Positions 29,101 to 48,349 of a stretch of DNA of 64,000 nucleotides are shown one piece after another. Origin of the DNA: Edaphochlamys debaryana (lineage: Eukaryota > Chlorophyta > Chlorophyceae > Chlamydomonadales); assembly GCA_016858145.1 (NCBI GenBank), contig JAEHOE010000092.1, forward strand, positions 124,001 to 188,000, in the 5' to 3' direction. A program made the position numbers and the translations under genes. The number at the start of each line of letters is the position of its first letter. The first letter of the stretch is position 1. The notes beneath the pieces are model-generated. The model saw nothing but the letters and a program-made list of their open reading frames with translations. It searched no databases and was not told the DNA's origin.

Positions 29101-29642
29101 ACGCTTGCTTGCAGATCCCCCCCCTGGGTTTCGTATACGGTCAGGCCCGACACGTGAGTAACTGCTGCCATGCACCCAACGGCAGTCGCATGCATGCATG
29201 GCTGTCTAGCAAAACAGTCACGCACTGCGGCGGGGAGGCGACGCTGTATGGGTAGTATGGGCAGCGACGACTGAGGGGTGTGAAGGGCGGGTGTGCACAC
29301 TCACGCGGATCACTTTCTGAACGCCCCCGCCCAACCAATGGAGGGCGTGTCTGAAGGGGGCAGGAGCGATTGAGGCAGGCCCCGAGCTCAGCCTATGTCC
29401 CTGTTGCCGCTAGCTGCTGCTAATTCATTACCGCGTGTCCTCCCCGCCCTCCCCCCCTTGCGCTGTACGCATGCAGATACGTGATCCATGCCAAGGTTCC
29501 GTTTCAGTTCCCCGTCGTCTGCCTGGACTCCCTCCTGGGCTCGCACCTGGTCGGCCAGCCCATCATCTTCTACAACTGCGACCTGACTGGTCGGAACGTT
29601 TTCAACCGGGCCCAGGAGATGACTGTGCTGCCGCACGACTGA
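26104..29642 (+). pseudogene. HYR-HYR-EGF-like/R-type-lectin-like gene, copy 2, frameshifted
   Basis: This is a tandem paralogue of the gene at 19184. Homologous exons are 26104-26311, 26471-26545, 26839-26904, 27138-27170, 27343-27480, 27660-28052, 28315-28474, 28731-28870, 29115-29153 and 29477-29642. Exons 1-6 are intact: signal peptide, ASSARGLLQ, both HYR domains and the EGF-like piece. In exon 7 a 4-nt insertion (about 28338-28343, versus copy 1) shifts the frame, and in exon 9 one extra C in a run (29117-29124) shifts it again. As read, translation would leave the lectin frame in exon 7 and stop in exon 8. Either this copy makes a truncated HYR-EGF protein, or it is decaying, or the assembly has errors. 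Its promoter and splice sites look sound, and exon lengths 2-6 equal those of copy 1. Confidence 0.75.
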
Positions 29643-30038
29643 TAGATAGATGGTGCTAGCTAGCTTGGATGATGGTGCTCTGCTATCTAGATGGCACACT
29701 TCCTAGCTTATCATCAATTGGCTAGATGACTTGGCGCTGCGGTGCACCGCAGGATCACGTGATCCTCACGGGTGGCGTGCACGCACGCAAGACTTTAGGA
29801 GTCGTGTCAGTTGATTATTCGAGCATTGCTATAAGTATTGGGCTTAGCTCTGTGGTTGCGCAGTAGAAAATTCTTTCAGACACAGTGCTTAGTATGGGGA
29901 CGTGCGACGCGCTCCCTCAAGGCTACGGGGGTGTCGGGGTGGAGGATGGAAGCGGCAGGGCGAAACGTGGGCTAAACACAATTCCAGGCAAAGTGCCTTA
30001 GTTGTCAGAGCTACCTTTTGGAATATCGGGTATAAGCT

Positions 30039-30043
30039 TGTAA
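30039..30043 (+). promoter_or_regulatory. Possible TGTAA poly(A) signal of HYR copy 2
   Basis: Plus-strand TGTAA about 400 nt past the homologous stop at 29642. Confidence 0.35.
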
Positions 30044-31283
30044 GCATTGTATATCAACATCGCTCGCGAAACAGCTCGACCCGGTGTCACATTATCACAC
30101 CCGGCCTCACATATACCCGGCCATGTTCAAACTCCCGACCGGCCTAAATCCTATGATAAGCCTCATGGAGTCCCAAGCGAGTGCGGGAGCAGCCCAGTGA
30201 TGCCTAGTCGCTGGGATTGCCGCGAAATGCATGCTCTCGCATGTCGCGGTTCTGGGCCACTTGACCCCTCTGGGTAAGCCGCGAGACTCTTAATTTGTGT
30301 CTAGAAGGCCTTTGGAGTGATAGGCGCTGGCCGCAACCCCCAGGTGAACGCGCCGACGGTCCGCATGTCGCAAAACCGCGGTCCCAGCGACCTCTAGCAA
30401 ACCAAGTCCGACCTGTTCATATGGCCTCCTGGTAGCACATGTTACCCCGAAAATGGCGAGGTGGCTACTCAGAAGCCTTGTGGCGGTCGGTTGGCGGCAC
30501 GTCCCCGACCCGCCCATGCCGGCCCAACCTTGGCCCCCCAGTTCCCCCACGTAGCAAGCCCACAATGCGTCCCAAAGCAGCACATGTCACCCCTAGGCCA
30601 TATCCAGGCTATTGGAGCCGATTGGCTCCAGCGGGGGGGCGACAGATGGGCGTCCTGACCCCCAAACCACGCCTACAGACCCCCTGTACGGCAAGGGCTG
30701 TACGGCAAGACAACCCGGCTGTGACTAGAATTCTAAGTCACAGTCATGACCAGTGCTGCTATCTTCCTGGGTCCTGGCTCTTGGCTGTGACCGAAAGTAC
30801 CTCCTGCGGGGGCCGTGCCTTGAGTACATGTGCACGAAGGTTGGCTTTCAGAGGCTTTCGGTTTCGGTACAAGGGGTTGGGGGCTTCTAGGCATGCATCG
30901 GAGACCTCGCCCGGGATCAGGAAGGGGGCGGCACCTTGACAAGTGGCAGTTGACCACTGCCCGCTCACCTACGGACTGGAGAGAGACAAAGCGAGGCTTC
31001 ATCCGGTACCAGCATCACAGGCGTAGTATCGTCGCTTCCACTCGTCTATTCCTGTTATTATCCGCCTCCGTCCATCTCCTCCATCCCGTTTCCGAGCGAG
31101 CCTACCCAACCCAGATCAGCGGCACCAGTCTTTCAGCGGCATCCCGACCCAACCCAGATCAGCGTGTCCGGCCTCCCTGCGTGCGCCAGCCCCATCCGTC
31201 CGAACCTCTCATCCTCCCCTCTTGCTTCCCGACCAGCAGCGCTATACACTTCGCCCTTGGCTGCTGAAACCTCAATGCACGCC

Positions 31284-31288
31284 TTACA
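31284..31288 (-). promoter_or_regulatory. TGTAA poly(A) signal of the coiled-coil gene
   Basis: Minus-strand TGTAA about 110 nt past the stop at 31397. Confidence 0.5.
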
Positions 31289-31396
31289 CAGTCTCCTGTG
31301 TCCAGCGCCCGGCCCCAGCACTCAGCGCTCAGCCGAGGCCCTAAGGGGTCCCCTTGTCAACACCGATGGCTCCTGTGTACAGCTTCGCCGCCCCAG

Positions 31397-34368
31397 CTAG
31401 CGGCCCAGCCGGTCGCTCAGCATGCGCCTCGCCGCCAGCAGCTCGCCCTTGAGCTTGGAGTTATCTTCCTCCAGCTTCCGCCGGAGCAGATCCAGCTCCG
31501 CCGTACGCGCGCTGGCGGCAGGTGCCGCCGTCACCGTCAGCGTGGTGGGCCCGGCGGCGCCGGCGGCCGCCGCCGCTGCGGCGGCGCGGGTGTCGTACAG
31601 CCCGCGCGGGCTGAGGGATGGGCTGCGCGCCCCCGCTGCGCCCGGCGGCGGCGGGCTGGCGCGCAGGCGGTCGATGAGGGCCTCCACCTCCGCCACCTCC
31701 CCGGCGGCGACGCGGCCGGTGGCTGCGTCCTTGACGGCCGCCAGCAGCAGCTCCATCTCCTCCTGGGGGGGGGAGGGGAGGGGAGGGGAGAGAGGGGGGT
31801 AGGGATGCTGGGCGTCAGAGTCGGTTGGGTGGGGAACCGGACAACGTGGGGCCAGGGCAGGGTCACAGCGGAGTGGAACAGGACTGGACCCGGCACAAAG
31901 GTACTGGTGAGGAGGTCGCCACAGGAAACACAGTGAAAAGGAGGGATACGAAGGGGCTTCGACACCTTCGAAGCTTGTGCAGAGCTTTCCGCGCACCCGC
32001 CCGCCCGCCCCCCATTGCCCACCCGCGACTTGAGCTCCGATCGCAGCCACTTCTCGCACGCCTTGCGCAGGTTCTTCTCGCTGCGCAGGCGCCGCCGCAT
32101 GTCCTCCAGCTCCGCCTCGCAGCGCAGGCGCACCTGCGGGGGCGCACACACGGGTTGGGGGTGGGGGGTTGTAGGATGGGGGTGTGGGACGGCCGGGCTT
32201 GCTGTGAGGGTTGGTTGGTTTGGGATGAGTGCATGGCCATGGGACACACGCCCGGGGCCTCGGCACCGAAATGGCCTTCAAGAGAAGAGGTTGAGGGGCC
32301 CCAGACTGCAGGCCGTCCGGCTTGGCATCGGCATCTGCGGTCTGCTGACAAGGCATCGGGGCCTCCATGCCCAGGCCGTGTGAGGCCGTGGGGTCCCGCC
32401 CCGCCCAGCAGCCGCCCTCCCCCCCCACACACCCTTGGGGCCCCCCTTGCAGCCCACCCACCTCCGCCGAATCGCCCTCCGCGCGCCGCCGTGCGTCCTC
32501 CGACTCCAGAGCGCAGCGACGCCGCGTCTCCAGCAGCTCAGCCTCGTAGCGGTCCTGGGGGTTGGGCCGCGTGTCAAGGCCGGGGAGGGGGAAGGTCAAG
32601 GCGGGCTGGGGGCCTGGGGCAGCCAGGCGTCTTCCAACTCAGCCCGACAGATCAATGCGCCAGAGGTTGCAGCCTGTTTGCAGACCTCCCCAGTCTGCCC
32701 GAAATCGCACGGTTCTCCCCGAGGCCCAGCCCCCGGCCCCATGCAGCCCGCCCCTCCCTCCCCTCCGTGCCTTGGTGATGGCCGTCTCCTCCCTGGCCAT
32801 GCGCAGCTCGTCCTGCATCACCGCCACCTGCCGCCGCAGCTCCTCGGACTGCAGCCGCCAGTCCTCCTGGGGGGGGTTGAAGAGGGGGAGGAGCGGGGGC
32901 CGAGGGGATGGGCGCAGGAGGGTGGAGCACAGCCCCGCAGATCCTGCCCGTGCAGCTTCACACCCATTTAAGCGCGCAGAGATGAGCACGTCTGGGCAAG
33001 CTGCCACGCGAGTGAGGTTGAACTACCTGCCACCTCCCCAGCCCGCTCACTTCCCACGTCCACAGCAACCGCCTCGTACTCCCTAGCACCCCTTCCCTCC
33101 CCTCCACCCGCCCCCCTACCCACCCGCTTCTCACAACCCCACCCCCGACCCCAATCCCTTACCCCTAAGCGAACCCCACCCTCCCACCTTTTCCTTCTTC
33201 TCGTACCGCAGCGCCATGAGCGCCTTGGCCGCCTCGTCGGCCCGCGCCCGCACGTCCGCGCCCAGCTCCGCCTCCCGCTCCCGCGCGTCCACCTCCACCG
33301 CCCGCCGCCCCGCCTCCGCGCGCTCCAGCTGCAGCGCCGCGCCGTCGCGCTCCAGGCGGGACACGCGCAGCTCCTCGGACAGCGCCTTGATCTGGGCCGG
33401 GATGGTGGAGCGTGGGTGGTAGGGGTGAAGGGCGTGGGTGAAGGGTTGGGAGGGGGCGGGTGGGGGGTGGGTGGGGGTGGGGAGGTGGGGAGGTGAAACG
33501 GGTGGGGGGCGTGGGTGGGAGGGGGATGGAGGGAGAGGGGGGAGACGGTGTGTGAGGCGGGTGTGCATGAGGGGTCGTCGGAGGAGGTGGAGCCGTGCTT
33601 AGCCTTCCCCCTGCCAACGCCTTGGTGGGGACAGTGTCCGCTTTCGCCCCTACGGGTGTGACGCCCGGGTTGGAGGGAGCGTACCCTGCCTGCCCCGCCC
33701 CTCCCCCATGCACAGCGGAGGCGATACCCCGTTGTGTCATCGCCTTGCCTGCACCCCCCGTTTGATGCACTACCCCCTTGCACTCATGCTCAGATTACCC
33801 GCTGTGCCCTCCCCCCGGCCTGACCCCCGCTCCAGCCGGGCCCAGGCCCCGCCGCTTGCCTCCGTGTCTTTGAGCGCCAGGGCCGACTCCGCCTGCGAGA
33901 GCTTGCTCTCGTAGGTCCGCTTCGTGGTGGCGAGCGTGTCTCGCAGGCTATCAACAGAGCGCTCCTTCGCGCTGATAACCCGCTGAAGCTCCAGCAGCTC
34001 TAGCTCCTTTTGCTTCAGCTGGCTGCGATGGATGTCCGTCGTGCGCTTCAGCGCCGCGTCCATCTCCTCCTCGGCTGCCTCGATCGCCCTTCCGAGTCGA
34101 TCGACGCTTTTCTGCAATCCAGAAAAAGGCAGCGGCAACAAGTCCTGCAAGCTGCATGTCCCAGAAAATCGGCTGCAGCAACGAAAAGACCCACCTCCGC
34201 GCTGTTCAGTGCTGTGCTGTATGTCTGCACGGCAGCGAGTCCACCGGGTGCGGGTGCTCGGGGAGTCGCGGAGAGGTCGCGTAGAGATTTCAGAGGGCTG
34301 AACGTCTTCCTTGGAGTGTCGAGCATTTGTCTGAGCTCTTCTAATTCTCTCAACACGCTAGAAGCCAT
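31397..34368 (-). CDS. Coiled-coil protein of unknown family
   Basis: Seven exons, all phase 0 (34368-34195, 34111-33860, 33391-33188, 32866-32771, 32554-32462, 32133-32023, 31762-31397), give 431 aa. The N terminus has a Ser/Thr-Pro cluster (LDTPRKTFSPLKSL) that could be phosphorylated by a CDK-type kinase. Residues about 59-280 are charged, Glu/Lys/Arg/Leu-rich and strongly coiled-coil (for example KQKELELLELQRVISAKERS and RSEKNLRKACEKWLRSELKS). An Ala/Pro-rich linker (about 325-385) precedes a short final coil (ELDLLRRKLEEDNSKLKGEL). There is no catalytic or membrane motif. The shape suggests a structural cytoskeletal, basal-body or transport-tether protein, but I do not recognise it. Introns after exons 2 and 4 appear to use GC donors. 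An in-frame upstream ATG lies at 34425; I prefer 34368 because a TATA-like element sits at 34441. Confidence 0.8.
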
Positions 34369-35072
34369 GGTGCCGTGAAAAGCAGCGAAGCCTGCAAAGC
34401 TGCTACCGTCAGTCGCGCCGGTCAAACAGTCTGCTGCTGTCTATATAAGGAGCTTTGGGCAATGGTACGGAGTAGTGAAGCCGTATCACTGTTGGTGTGC
34501 TGGGTATTGCTGGTTGAGTGCACCGGAGGCCCCAGTAAGCCGCGCGCTGCCGTACCCAACCGGCAACCACCCACAAGGAAAACATCCCAGCTGCGTTACA
34601 GCCCTTCACAGCAGTCCATGACACAGCAAGCGCTCCCCTCGCTCACGCAGCGGAACCGCATTTCGCGTTGGCTCCATCCCCACGCCAGCTCACCCCGTCC
34701 CAGCCCACCCGAGGTCATGGATACGCACTCCGTCTTCACCCCTCTCACCCCACCCTGTTCGCAGCAGTGTTCCTGCTCACGGCCTCACCCCTGTGCCCCA
34801 CCTCCGACCCCCGCATGCAGCGCCGGCTGCCCGGACGGCTGCCCTCGAGTGCACCAGCCATGCCCCCGCTCGCTCGCCCCCTCGGCCCTTCACCTTCATC
34901 GCGGCATAACCCACGCCCTGCCTCCCGCACCACCCCTCTTCAGGGCCGCGGCACAGCCCGCACCATGCACCCCCCACCCCCACCACCCCCACCACCCCCA
35001 CCACCCAATCTCCCCCGCCGGCCCTGATCCTCCACGTCCTCCACCACCCGCTCACCGCCGCCCTCACCCGCC
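34369..35072. other. Intergenic: coiled-coil promoter and NSF 3' region
   Basis: No gene seen. Minus-strand TGTAA at 34596-34600 lies about 475 nt past the NSF stop and could be its poly(A) signal. Confidence 0.5.
34441..34448 (-). promoter_or_regulatory. TATA-like element upstream of the coiled-coil gene
   Basis: CTATATAA on the plus strand reads TTATATAG on the minus strand, about 75 nt before the ATG at 34368. The match is moderate. Confidence 0.35.
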
Positions 35073-42944
<7,872 letters not shown>

Positions 42945-43792
42945 AGCAGCTATAGGTTTGTTGAGCGGCGGACGAGGCTAGGGGTGGAGCTCGATCAATT
43001 TGGATGGTCAGCGAACTTCAAGAAGAGCAGCGAGGTGAGCGAGCAAGTAGACCTCTAGCCGTCTGCCCCCTATCTATGATACTTTTACAAGCCAGCCTGT
43101 CGCCTTGTTCCCACAGCTTCTTCGACCCAGCCGGTGCATCCCGAGGCACACGGTCCCGCAGCCCCCTCCGCCCCCAGTTTCTCCCCCTGAGCTTACCGGC
43201 TAACTTGATGCGGTGCAAACATTGTCCCCGCCTTATGATCCATAATGTGTAGCTACTCGATTGTTAAACGTGTTTCCCTGAGGCAGTTCGCAGCTCGGCC
43301 GGCATTCCAGTCTTGGGAGCGGAGCATCCCCGCAGCGACGTGCCTCCACGACGTCCGGGGTAAACATGCCTACGTCCAGCACTGACCGACGGTGCGCGGC
43401 GTCCGTCGACGGGCAAAGCAAGCAAGAAACCTGGGGTTATCGCTGACGCGACGCACACCCAGACTGCACGGACCCGCCGCCCGCGAGCTGCGCGCGCCGA
43501 GGGCCCGCGCGGTGGATGTGGTGGACATCAAGCCTAGTGAGGGATGCACGCTGGAGGTCCGAAACGCATGGGCGAGCCGCGACGTTCGTGCAGTCCGGGT
43601 CGTTACGGCGCGAACCCCGTCACCTCGCACAGGCTTCACATGTTCCCGGCAAGCAACAATCAACACATAGACGTAAGTCTAACTTGAACATAACACAGAA
43701 GAGAAGCAGTCGTGGTCGCGCGTTGCATAAGTCGTGAGCTACTGGCATTACGTTCCGCCGGGGGCTCCCACGCGCACGACGACGACGCAGAC
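42945..43792. other. Divergent promoter region, NSF and acidic protein gene
   Basis: Head-to-head starts at 42944 (minus) and 43793 (plus) with 848 bp between. No TATA box stands out and no small gene is supported. Confidence 0.55.
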
Positions 43793-45560
43793 ATGGACGC
43801 GGCATCTCGGTTGCCCAGCCTGGACCTAGCAACCCAGCTCGCGGCCCTCGGTGCCTTTGCGGTCGAGGAATTGCTCGCGGGCCCACTTGGCTCTTCCGAC
43901 CTGGACTTCCTCGAGGAGGGCCGCCCGTGGCATCTGGAGGAGGCGTCGGAAGACTCGGAGAATGAGAGCGACGACAGCTCAATGATCGCGGACGAGTTTG
44001 AGCAGGCCCTGGACAGCATGATGGCCAAACTCTCGGCGATGGACTGCGTCCTCCGCGACACCCCTGCCAGCCCCTCGCCGCTATTGGGTCCCCGGCTGGA
44101 GACCCCAATCGCACACAGACCGCCTCCCGCCTCCGTCGCGGTTGACCGCGTGTCGTCGGCGGCCGTGCCCTCTCCCGCCGCGGTTACCCCCGGCGGCGAG
44201 CGCCGGTCCGAAGGTGCCGCACGGCCGCCCGCCCTCGTCAGCCCCCTGCCCCCAACCCACTTCAGCCGTCGCTACGCCGCCCTCGGCACGGACTCCCGCC
44301 GCTCCAGCCTCGACTCTCCGTCGGCAGGCAGCGTGCTCCAGCCGCCCACGCCCAGCGCAGCGCCGACGCTTGGGGCCACCCGCCGCCGAATTGGCGGCGG
44401 CGGCCTAGGCAGCTTCCGTAGCTCGCTTGCAGCGGCGCAGGACCCGCCCCGCGCTCCGCAGCCGCGCGGTATCCCGACGGCGCCCGGTGCCGTCAGCTGC
44501 GGGCTGCCGCCGATCAGCAAGGTCGCCGCGGCCGGCGCTTCGAGCCACGCCGCCGCTTCCATGGTGAGGGCGGGATGGGGGGACATAGGAGGGCGCGTGC
44601 CCTTGCAGGTCCCACACTCGCGCCTGTGGGGGGGAACCCTGCACCTAATATGCGCTGGCAGCTTTCTTTGTCCACGGTCGTCTCCCCCGAGCACCCCGTG
44701 CCCCTTACACCAACAAACCCCCCAACCCGTCCGCCCTCCCCGCACAGCGGTCGCTACCGCCGCCCCCGGCATGCCCGACCCTGGCCCTCCGCTGCCTCAG
44801 CGCCACGGCTACCCGCGCCAGCCCCGCCAGTCCCGCCAGTCCCGGGACCTGCCCCTCACCGCTGGGCCCCTCGCGTGCGCCGCCCACGCCCACGCCCGCC
44901 CCCGTGACCCCCGGCTCCCGTGGGGTGGGGCCATGTGGGCTGGAGTCACGTGACTCGGACGAGGGCTGGATCCTGGCCGTGCCCTTGGACGAGATGCCCG
45001 GCGAGATGCTGATGGAGGCTGACGTGGACGAGTTGCTGGACGAGCTGGACGACAGCCGGGATCTGATCAAGATGCTCGGCCCGCAAACGCCGGGCATGGA
45101 GTCGGCCGCCTGCTGCGGCGTCAGCCCACATTCCCCGCCGGGGTACCAGGCCCCGCCCACGCCGCCTCCGCAGGCGCTGCCTCGCCGCACTCGTTCCCAG
45201 GTTCTGGACTTTGGGTTGGAGGAGGTCGGGGCCGTGTGGGACCTGCCCTCGCTCTCCGCCTCTCCCGAGTCACCCGTTCTGCTCGGTGGTGCCTCTGGCG
45301 GCAGCGGACGCAGCAGCGGCGGTGGCAGCGGCGGCGGCAGCGGCGGAGACAGCAGCGGCGGCGCGATGACGGTTGGCGGAAGCGGAAGCGGCGGCGGCGC
45401 AGCCCCGGCGGCGGGGCTGCCGTACTTCACGGAGGCGTGTGCCGCTGCCGGCGGTCTGTGCCGCAACGGGGAGGTGGCGGTGGCGGTGCGGGTCGGACTG
45501 GGGGCCAGCAAGACCGCCGCCGAGTCGGCTGCGCTGGAGTGGTGGGAGGTGGAGGTCTGA
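43793..45560 (+). CDS. Acidic, low-complexity protein of unknown function
   Basis: Two phase-0 exons (43793-44563 and 44748-45560) give 527 aa. I use the ATG at 43793 (MDAASRLPSLDLATQ) because the frame upstream offers only GTG. Residues about 20-85 form an acidic Ser-rich segment (EEASEDSENESDDSSMIADE). The middle is Pro/Ser/Ala-rich with RRSSLDSP and RRRIGGGG. Residues about 320-370 are again acidic and Leu-rich (GWILAVPLDEMPGEMLMEAD, then DELLDELDDSRDLIKML). Near the C terminus there is a Gly/Ser run, then AGLPYFTEACAAAGGLCRNG and EWWEVEV at the end. No known domain is recognised. The acidic and Ser/Pro blocks fit a regulatory or scaffold protein, which is only inference. Confidence 0.7.
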
Positions 45561-45651
45561 TGAGGGGCCTTTGTTTTGGCACAATCCTCCTAGCTTTTAG
45601 CCCATTTTTTTCCCACGCAGACTGTGTGTGGCCCTAGGGCGCGAGAATGTG

Positions 45652-45656
45652 TGTAA
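45652..45656 (+). promoter_or_regulatory. TGTAA poly(A) signal of the acidic protein gene
   Basis: Plus-strand TGTAA 92 nt past the TGA at 45558-45560. Confidence 0.6.
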
Positions 45657-48270
45657 CTCTAGTGCAGCTGGCTGGCTAGTATGACGCAGGCGTGCGCAGG
45701 AGGCTCGGCTCAAAGCAGCATAGCAGGCAGGTGCAGTGGAGTGCGCTGTTTGGCGGTGCGCTTGAAACCGTTTTGACTGCAAGCCCCGCCGCAAGGCTGG
45801 CATAGGCGGCGCCAGTTTTCTGGGCGCCAACTGTTGGCCCTGGGCGCTCGTCCCTAGAAGTTTTGGCTCGTTTCACGCGAGAGATAGTTTACCGGACACG
45901 ACTGGAGCAGGCGGGCGCTTGATGGCAATCCCTTATGATGACCGGTTGCCTTAAGGCACGGTTTTGTGGCACGTGGCGTAGAGGCTTCTCGGACTGCAAG
46001 CACTGTGTGTACCGGTATGGCTTCTGAAGCATGTCGGGTGCGTGCGTCTGGCGTGCCTATTGTGTGAGTAGGCGTACAGGTGTGACCTTACATCAAGTGC
46101 GTTTAAGGCTTCTGGAGCGTGCTTCATTCTTGGCGTGCTTCTTGTCCAAGGCGCACGGGTCGACGCGGCGGGGTTATGACCTTCAAGCACAGGGGGTTAG
46201 GGGGGGGGTCGGGTCCTTACCTTTGAGGCCCAAGAATAAGAGCCAGGGTCAAGCACCCACTACTTTCCTTTCTACTGGTCTTCTAAATCTTGACACTCCT
46301 GCAGAAATGCATTGTGTTTCTTGCTTGAGAGGCTTGAGTGTGTACTAGCCACCGGCTGCAGGTCGCTGCGCGGGCCCACAGCCCCCATGCCAGCGTTATT
46401 TGTGCCTGCTTCACGGCTGATGCCCTTGTCCGTGTATCAACAACAACAGCCATCTCGAGCGTCAAGCGTGGAGGGGGACGTGTCAGCGCGTCAGCGGGTC
46501 TCAGACAGGCGCTGCGGGCGGGGCTGCTGAGGGGGCAGGGGCGGTACGACCTGAACTCGCTTGTTTCACGGCCATCATCGTCATCAATCGATGGCAACCT
46601 TAAGAAGAAATATCCTCTGCCACCAAAGGCTCGCTCAACAGGTGCGGGGGACCTGTCCCTCTGGGGACACACGCTCCTGCATTTAGGGTTACCCCACCAG
46701 AACGATGCAGGGGGTGCGCGGTGGGCGCCAAAGCGCCTCCCTGTGATGGCCCTATGTCCTTCATGCATACACCAACACGACACCTGGTTGCCTCCCCTAT
46801 GCGTGTAGTGGGCTGGGGGACCCTGGATGGAGGAGATGGCGAAGGTAGCAAGAGCAAGAGTGCGTGAGGAACTGGCGGGTTGCGCTAAAGCCCCGAAGGG
46901 GGCCCTAGACCCCGCCCTTTCCTATCCTTTCCTTCAAAGGGCCTTGGCCAGCCCCATTCCGTTGTCAGCGTCACGGGCGGGGCCACCCTGATCCGACAGA
47001 AGGGGTGCCGACCCCTCCTGCGCCCGCCTAGGGCCAGGCCTGCCAGGCGCCATCCGAGCGCCACCCGCCCACCCCCCCGGGCCCCCGCACATCGCCCCTG
47101 GGCCGGGGCCATCGGCCCACGACGGCGGCACCTGGAGCTCGACACCCGCCTCGTGCCCTTGCGCACTCGTTTGCCTGGCACTCTCGTCGTTTAACCCGCC
47201 TCGATGCGGACGTGAGTGGCAAGCTGTGTCGTCCGGCTGCTTCGCGACGAGTACGGTGAGGTCGCAGCAGCCCTTCACAGCTTCGCGCGGGCGAGTTCGC
47301 AGCAACAACCAACATATCGAGCCTACTTTCCGCGTGTGCATAAACGTCTAGCAAGTGTCTCGCTGGGACTGGTCGGGTGGACTCTCGCCGTGTCGGTAGC
47401 CGGGGCACGCTGCCCCCCGTCCTTGCCCCCACGTCTCCCCTACATGGTGCGTATGGGTAAGCAGCGGTAAGTCTCTGCTGCAATCCAGCCGCCACCGTTG
47501 CTCTGAGCCGGACGGCCGCTCGTCGCCCCCGGCTCGCCACCCCTGTCCTCACCATGTGTCCCCACCGCAGCCAGTGCACTGGAGGCTGCGCTTTAGCATT
47601 TTCATTTCCACGCAGCTCGCAGCTCAGGGTGTCGACCTGCCCGTCTCGTGCGCGGCTGCTTCACCTATACGATGCGGCTTCTTGCCACGTTGTTCTCGTC
47701 AAACCCCACGTCTCCCCGCCGGACCCTCCCGGACCTCCCGCGTCTCTCCGCGAACCACCGCCCACACGCCCGTAACGTCATAGGGGCGATCCCTCTCACA
47801 GTGTCCAGATTCGCCCACGCATCTAAGTGAGGACCACGGAAGGCGGAAGCTCTGCGGACTCCAAGAGGACGGTCGTTGTCATCAGCGACGCGACGTGATG
47901 ACAGACGCGACGCGACGCGACTCCCTCGTGCGCACTGTCTCCCAGGAGAGCTAGCTTGTTGTTACAACTTACTGATGAACATGGCCCTACGGCGCCCCGT
48001 TGGAGCTCGGGGGGCCAACGCACGTTCAGTTGGCACGTACCCCTGTTGGCCGTCCGGCTGCCAATTCAACCGCCGCTTCCGCGCAGGGTGCAGGCAGGGT
48101 GCAGCTTTGAAACGCTACACAGACTGCTCAATACCAATGTTGTTGCCATCTGGAAGTTGAAGGCCCCCTCTCGGAGGGCCTGGCTCGGCTAGTGGTCCGT
48201 TCTGTTCGTTGGTAATCGTTCCGTCATCGTCGTGCCGTTCCGAGAGGTAGGTCCCGAGAGTCTTCCGCTG

Positions 48271-48277
48271 TATAAAA
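48271..48277 (+). promoter_or_regulatory. TATA box of the NIDO-EGF-PxKF gene
   Basis: TATAAAA lies 79 nt before the ATG at 48350, a spacing close to that of the HYR genes. Confidence 0.7.
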
Positions 48278-48349
48278 GCCCCCGCAGAGTCAAGTTTTCC
48301 ATAACCTTGCAGTCCTATCCGCCAGTTTACCCGTCCACTATTGCCCACA

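Larger units (their letters stand above)
29643..31396. other. Convergent intergenic region
   Basis: Lies between the 3' ends of HYR copy 2 (plus) and the coiled-coil gene (minus). I see no gene. Apart from the two TGTAA signals nothing stands out. Confidence 0.5.
45561..48349. other. Intergenic region, 2.8 kb
   Basis: No gene is supported. A frame at 47216-47470 begins VVRLLRDEYGEVAAALHS-like but has no ATG and no clear partner exon. GACGC-type short repeats occur at about 47886-47925. The right end is the promoter of the NIDO gene. Confidence 0.4.

Noticed and set aside
34369..34425. Upstream ATG at 34425 as the start of the coiled-coil protein
   Set aside because: It lies about where transcription would begin given the TATA-like element at 34441; the ATG at 34368 gives a normal leader.
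47216..47470. Frame starting near 47216 that looks somewhat protein-like
   Set aside because: Starts at GTG, has no ATG or joining exons, and no family match I can defend.
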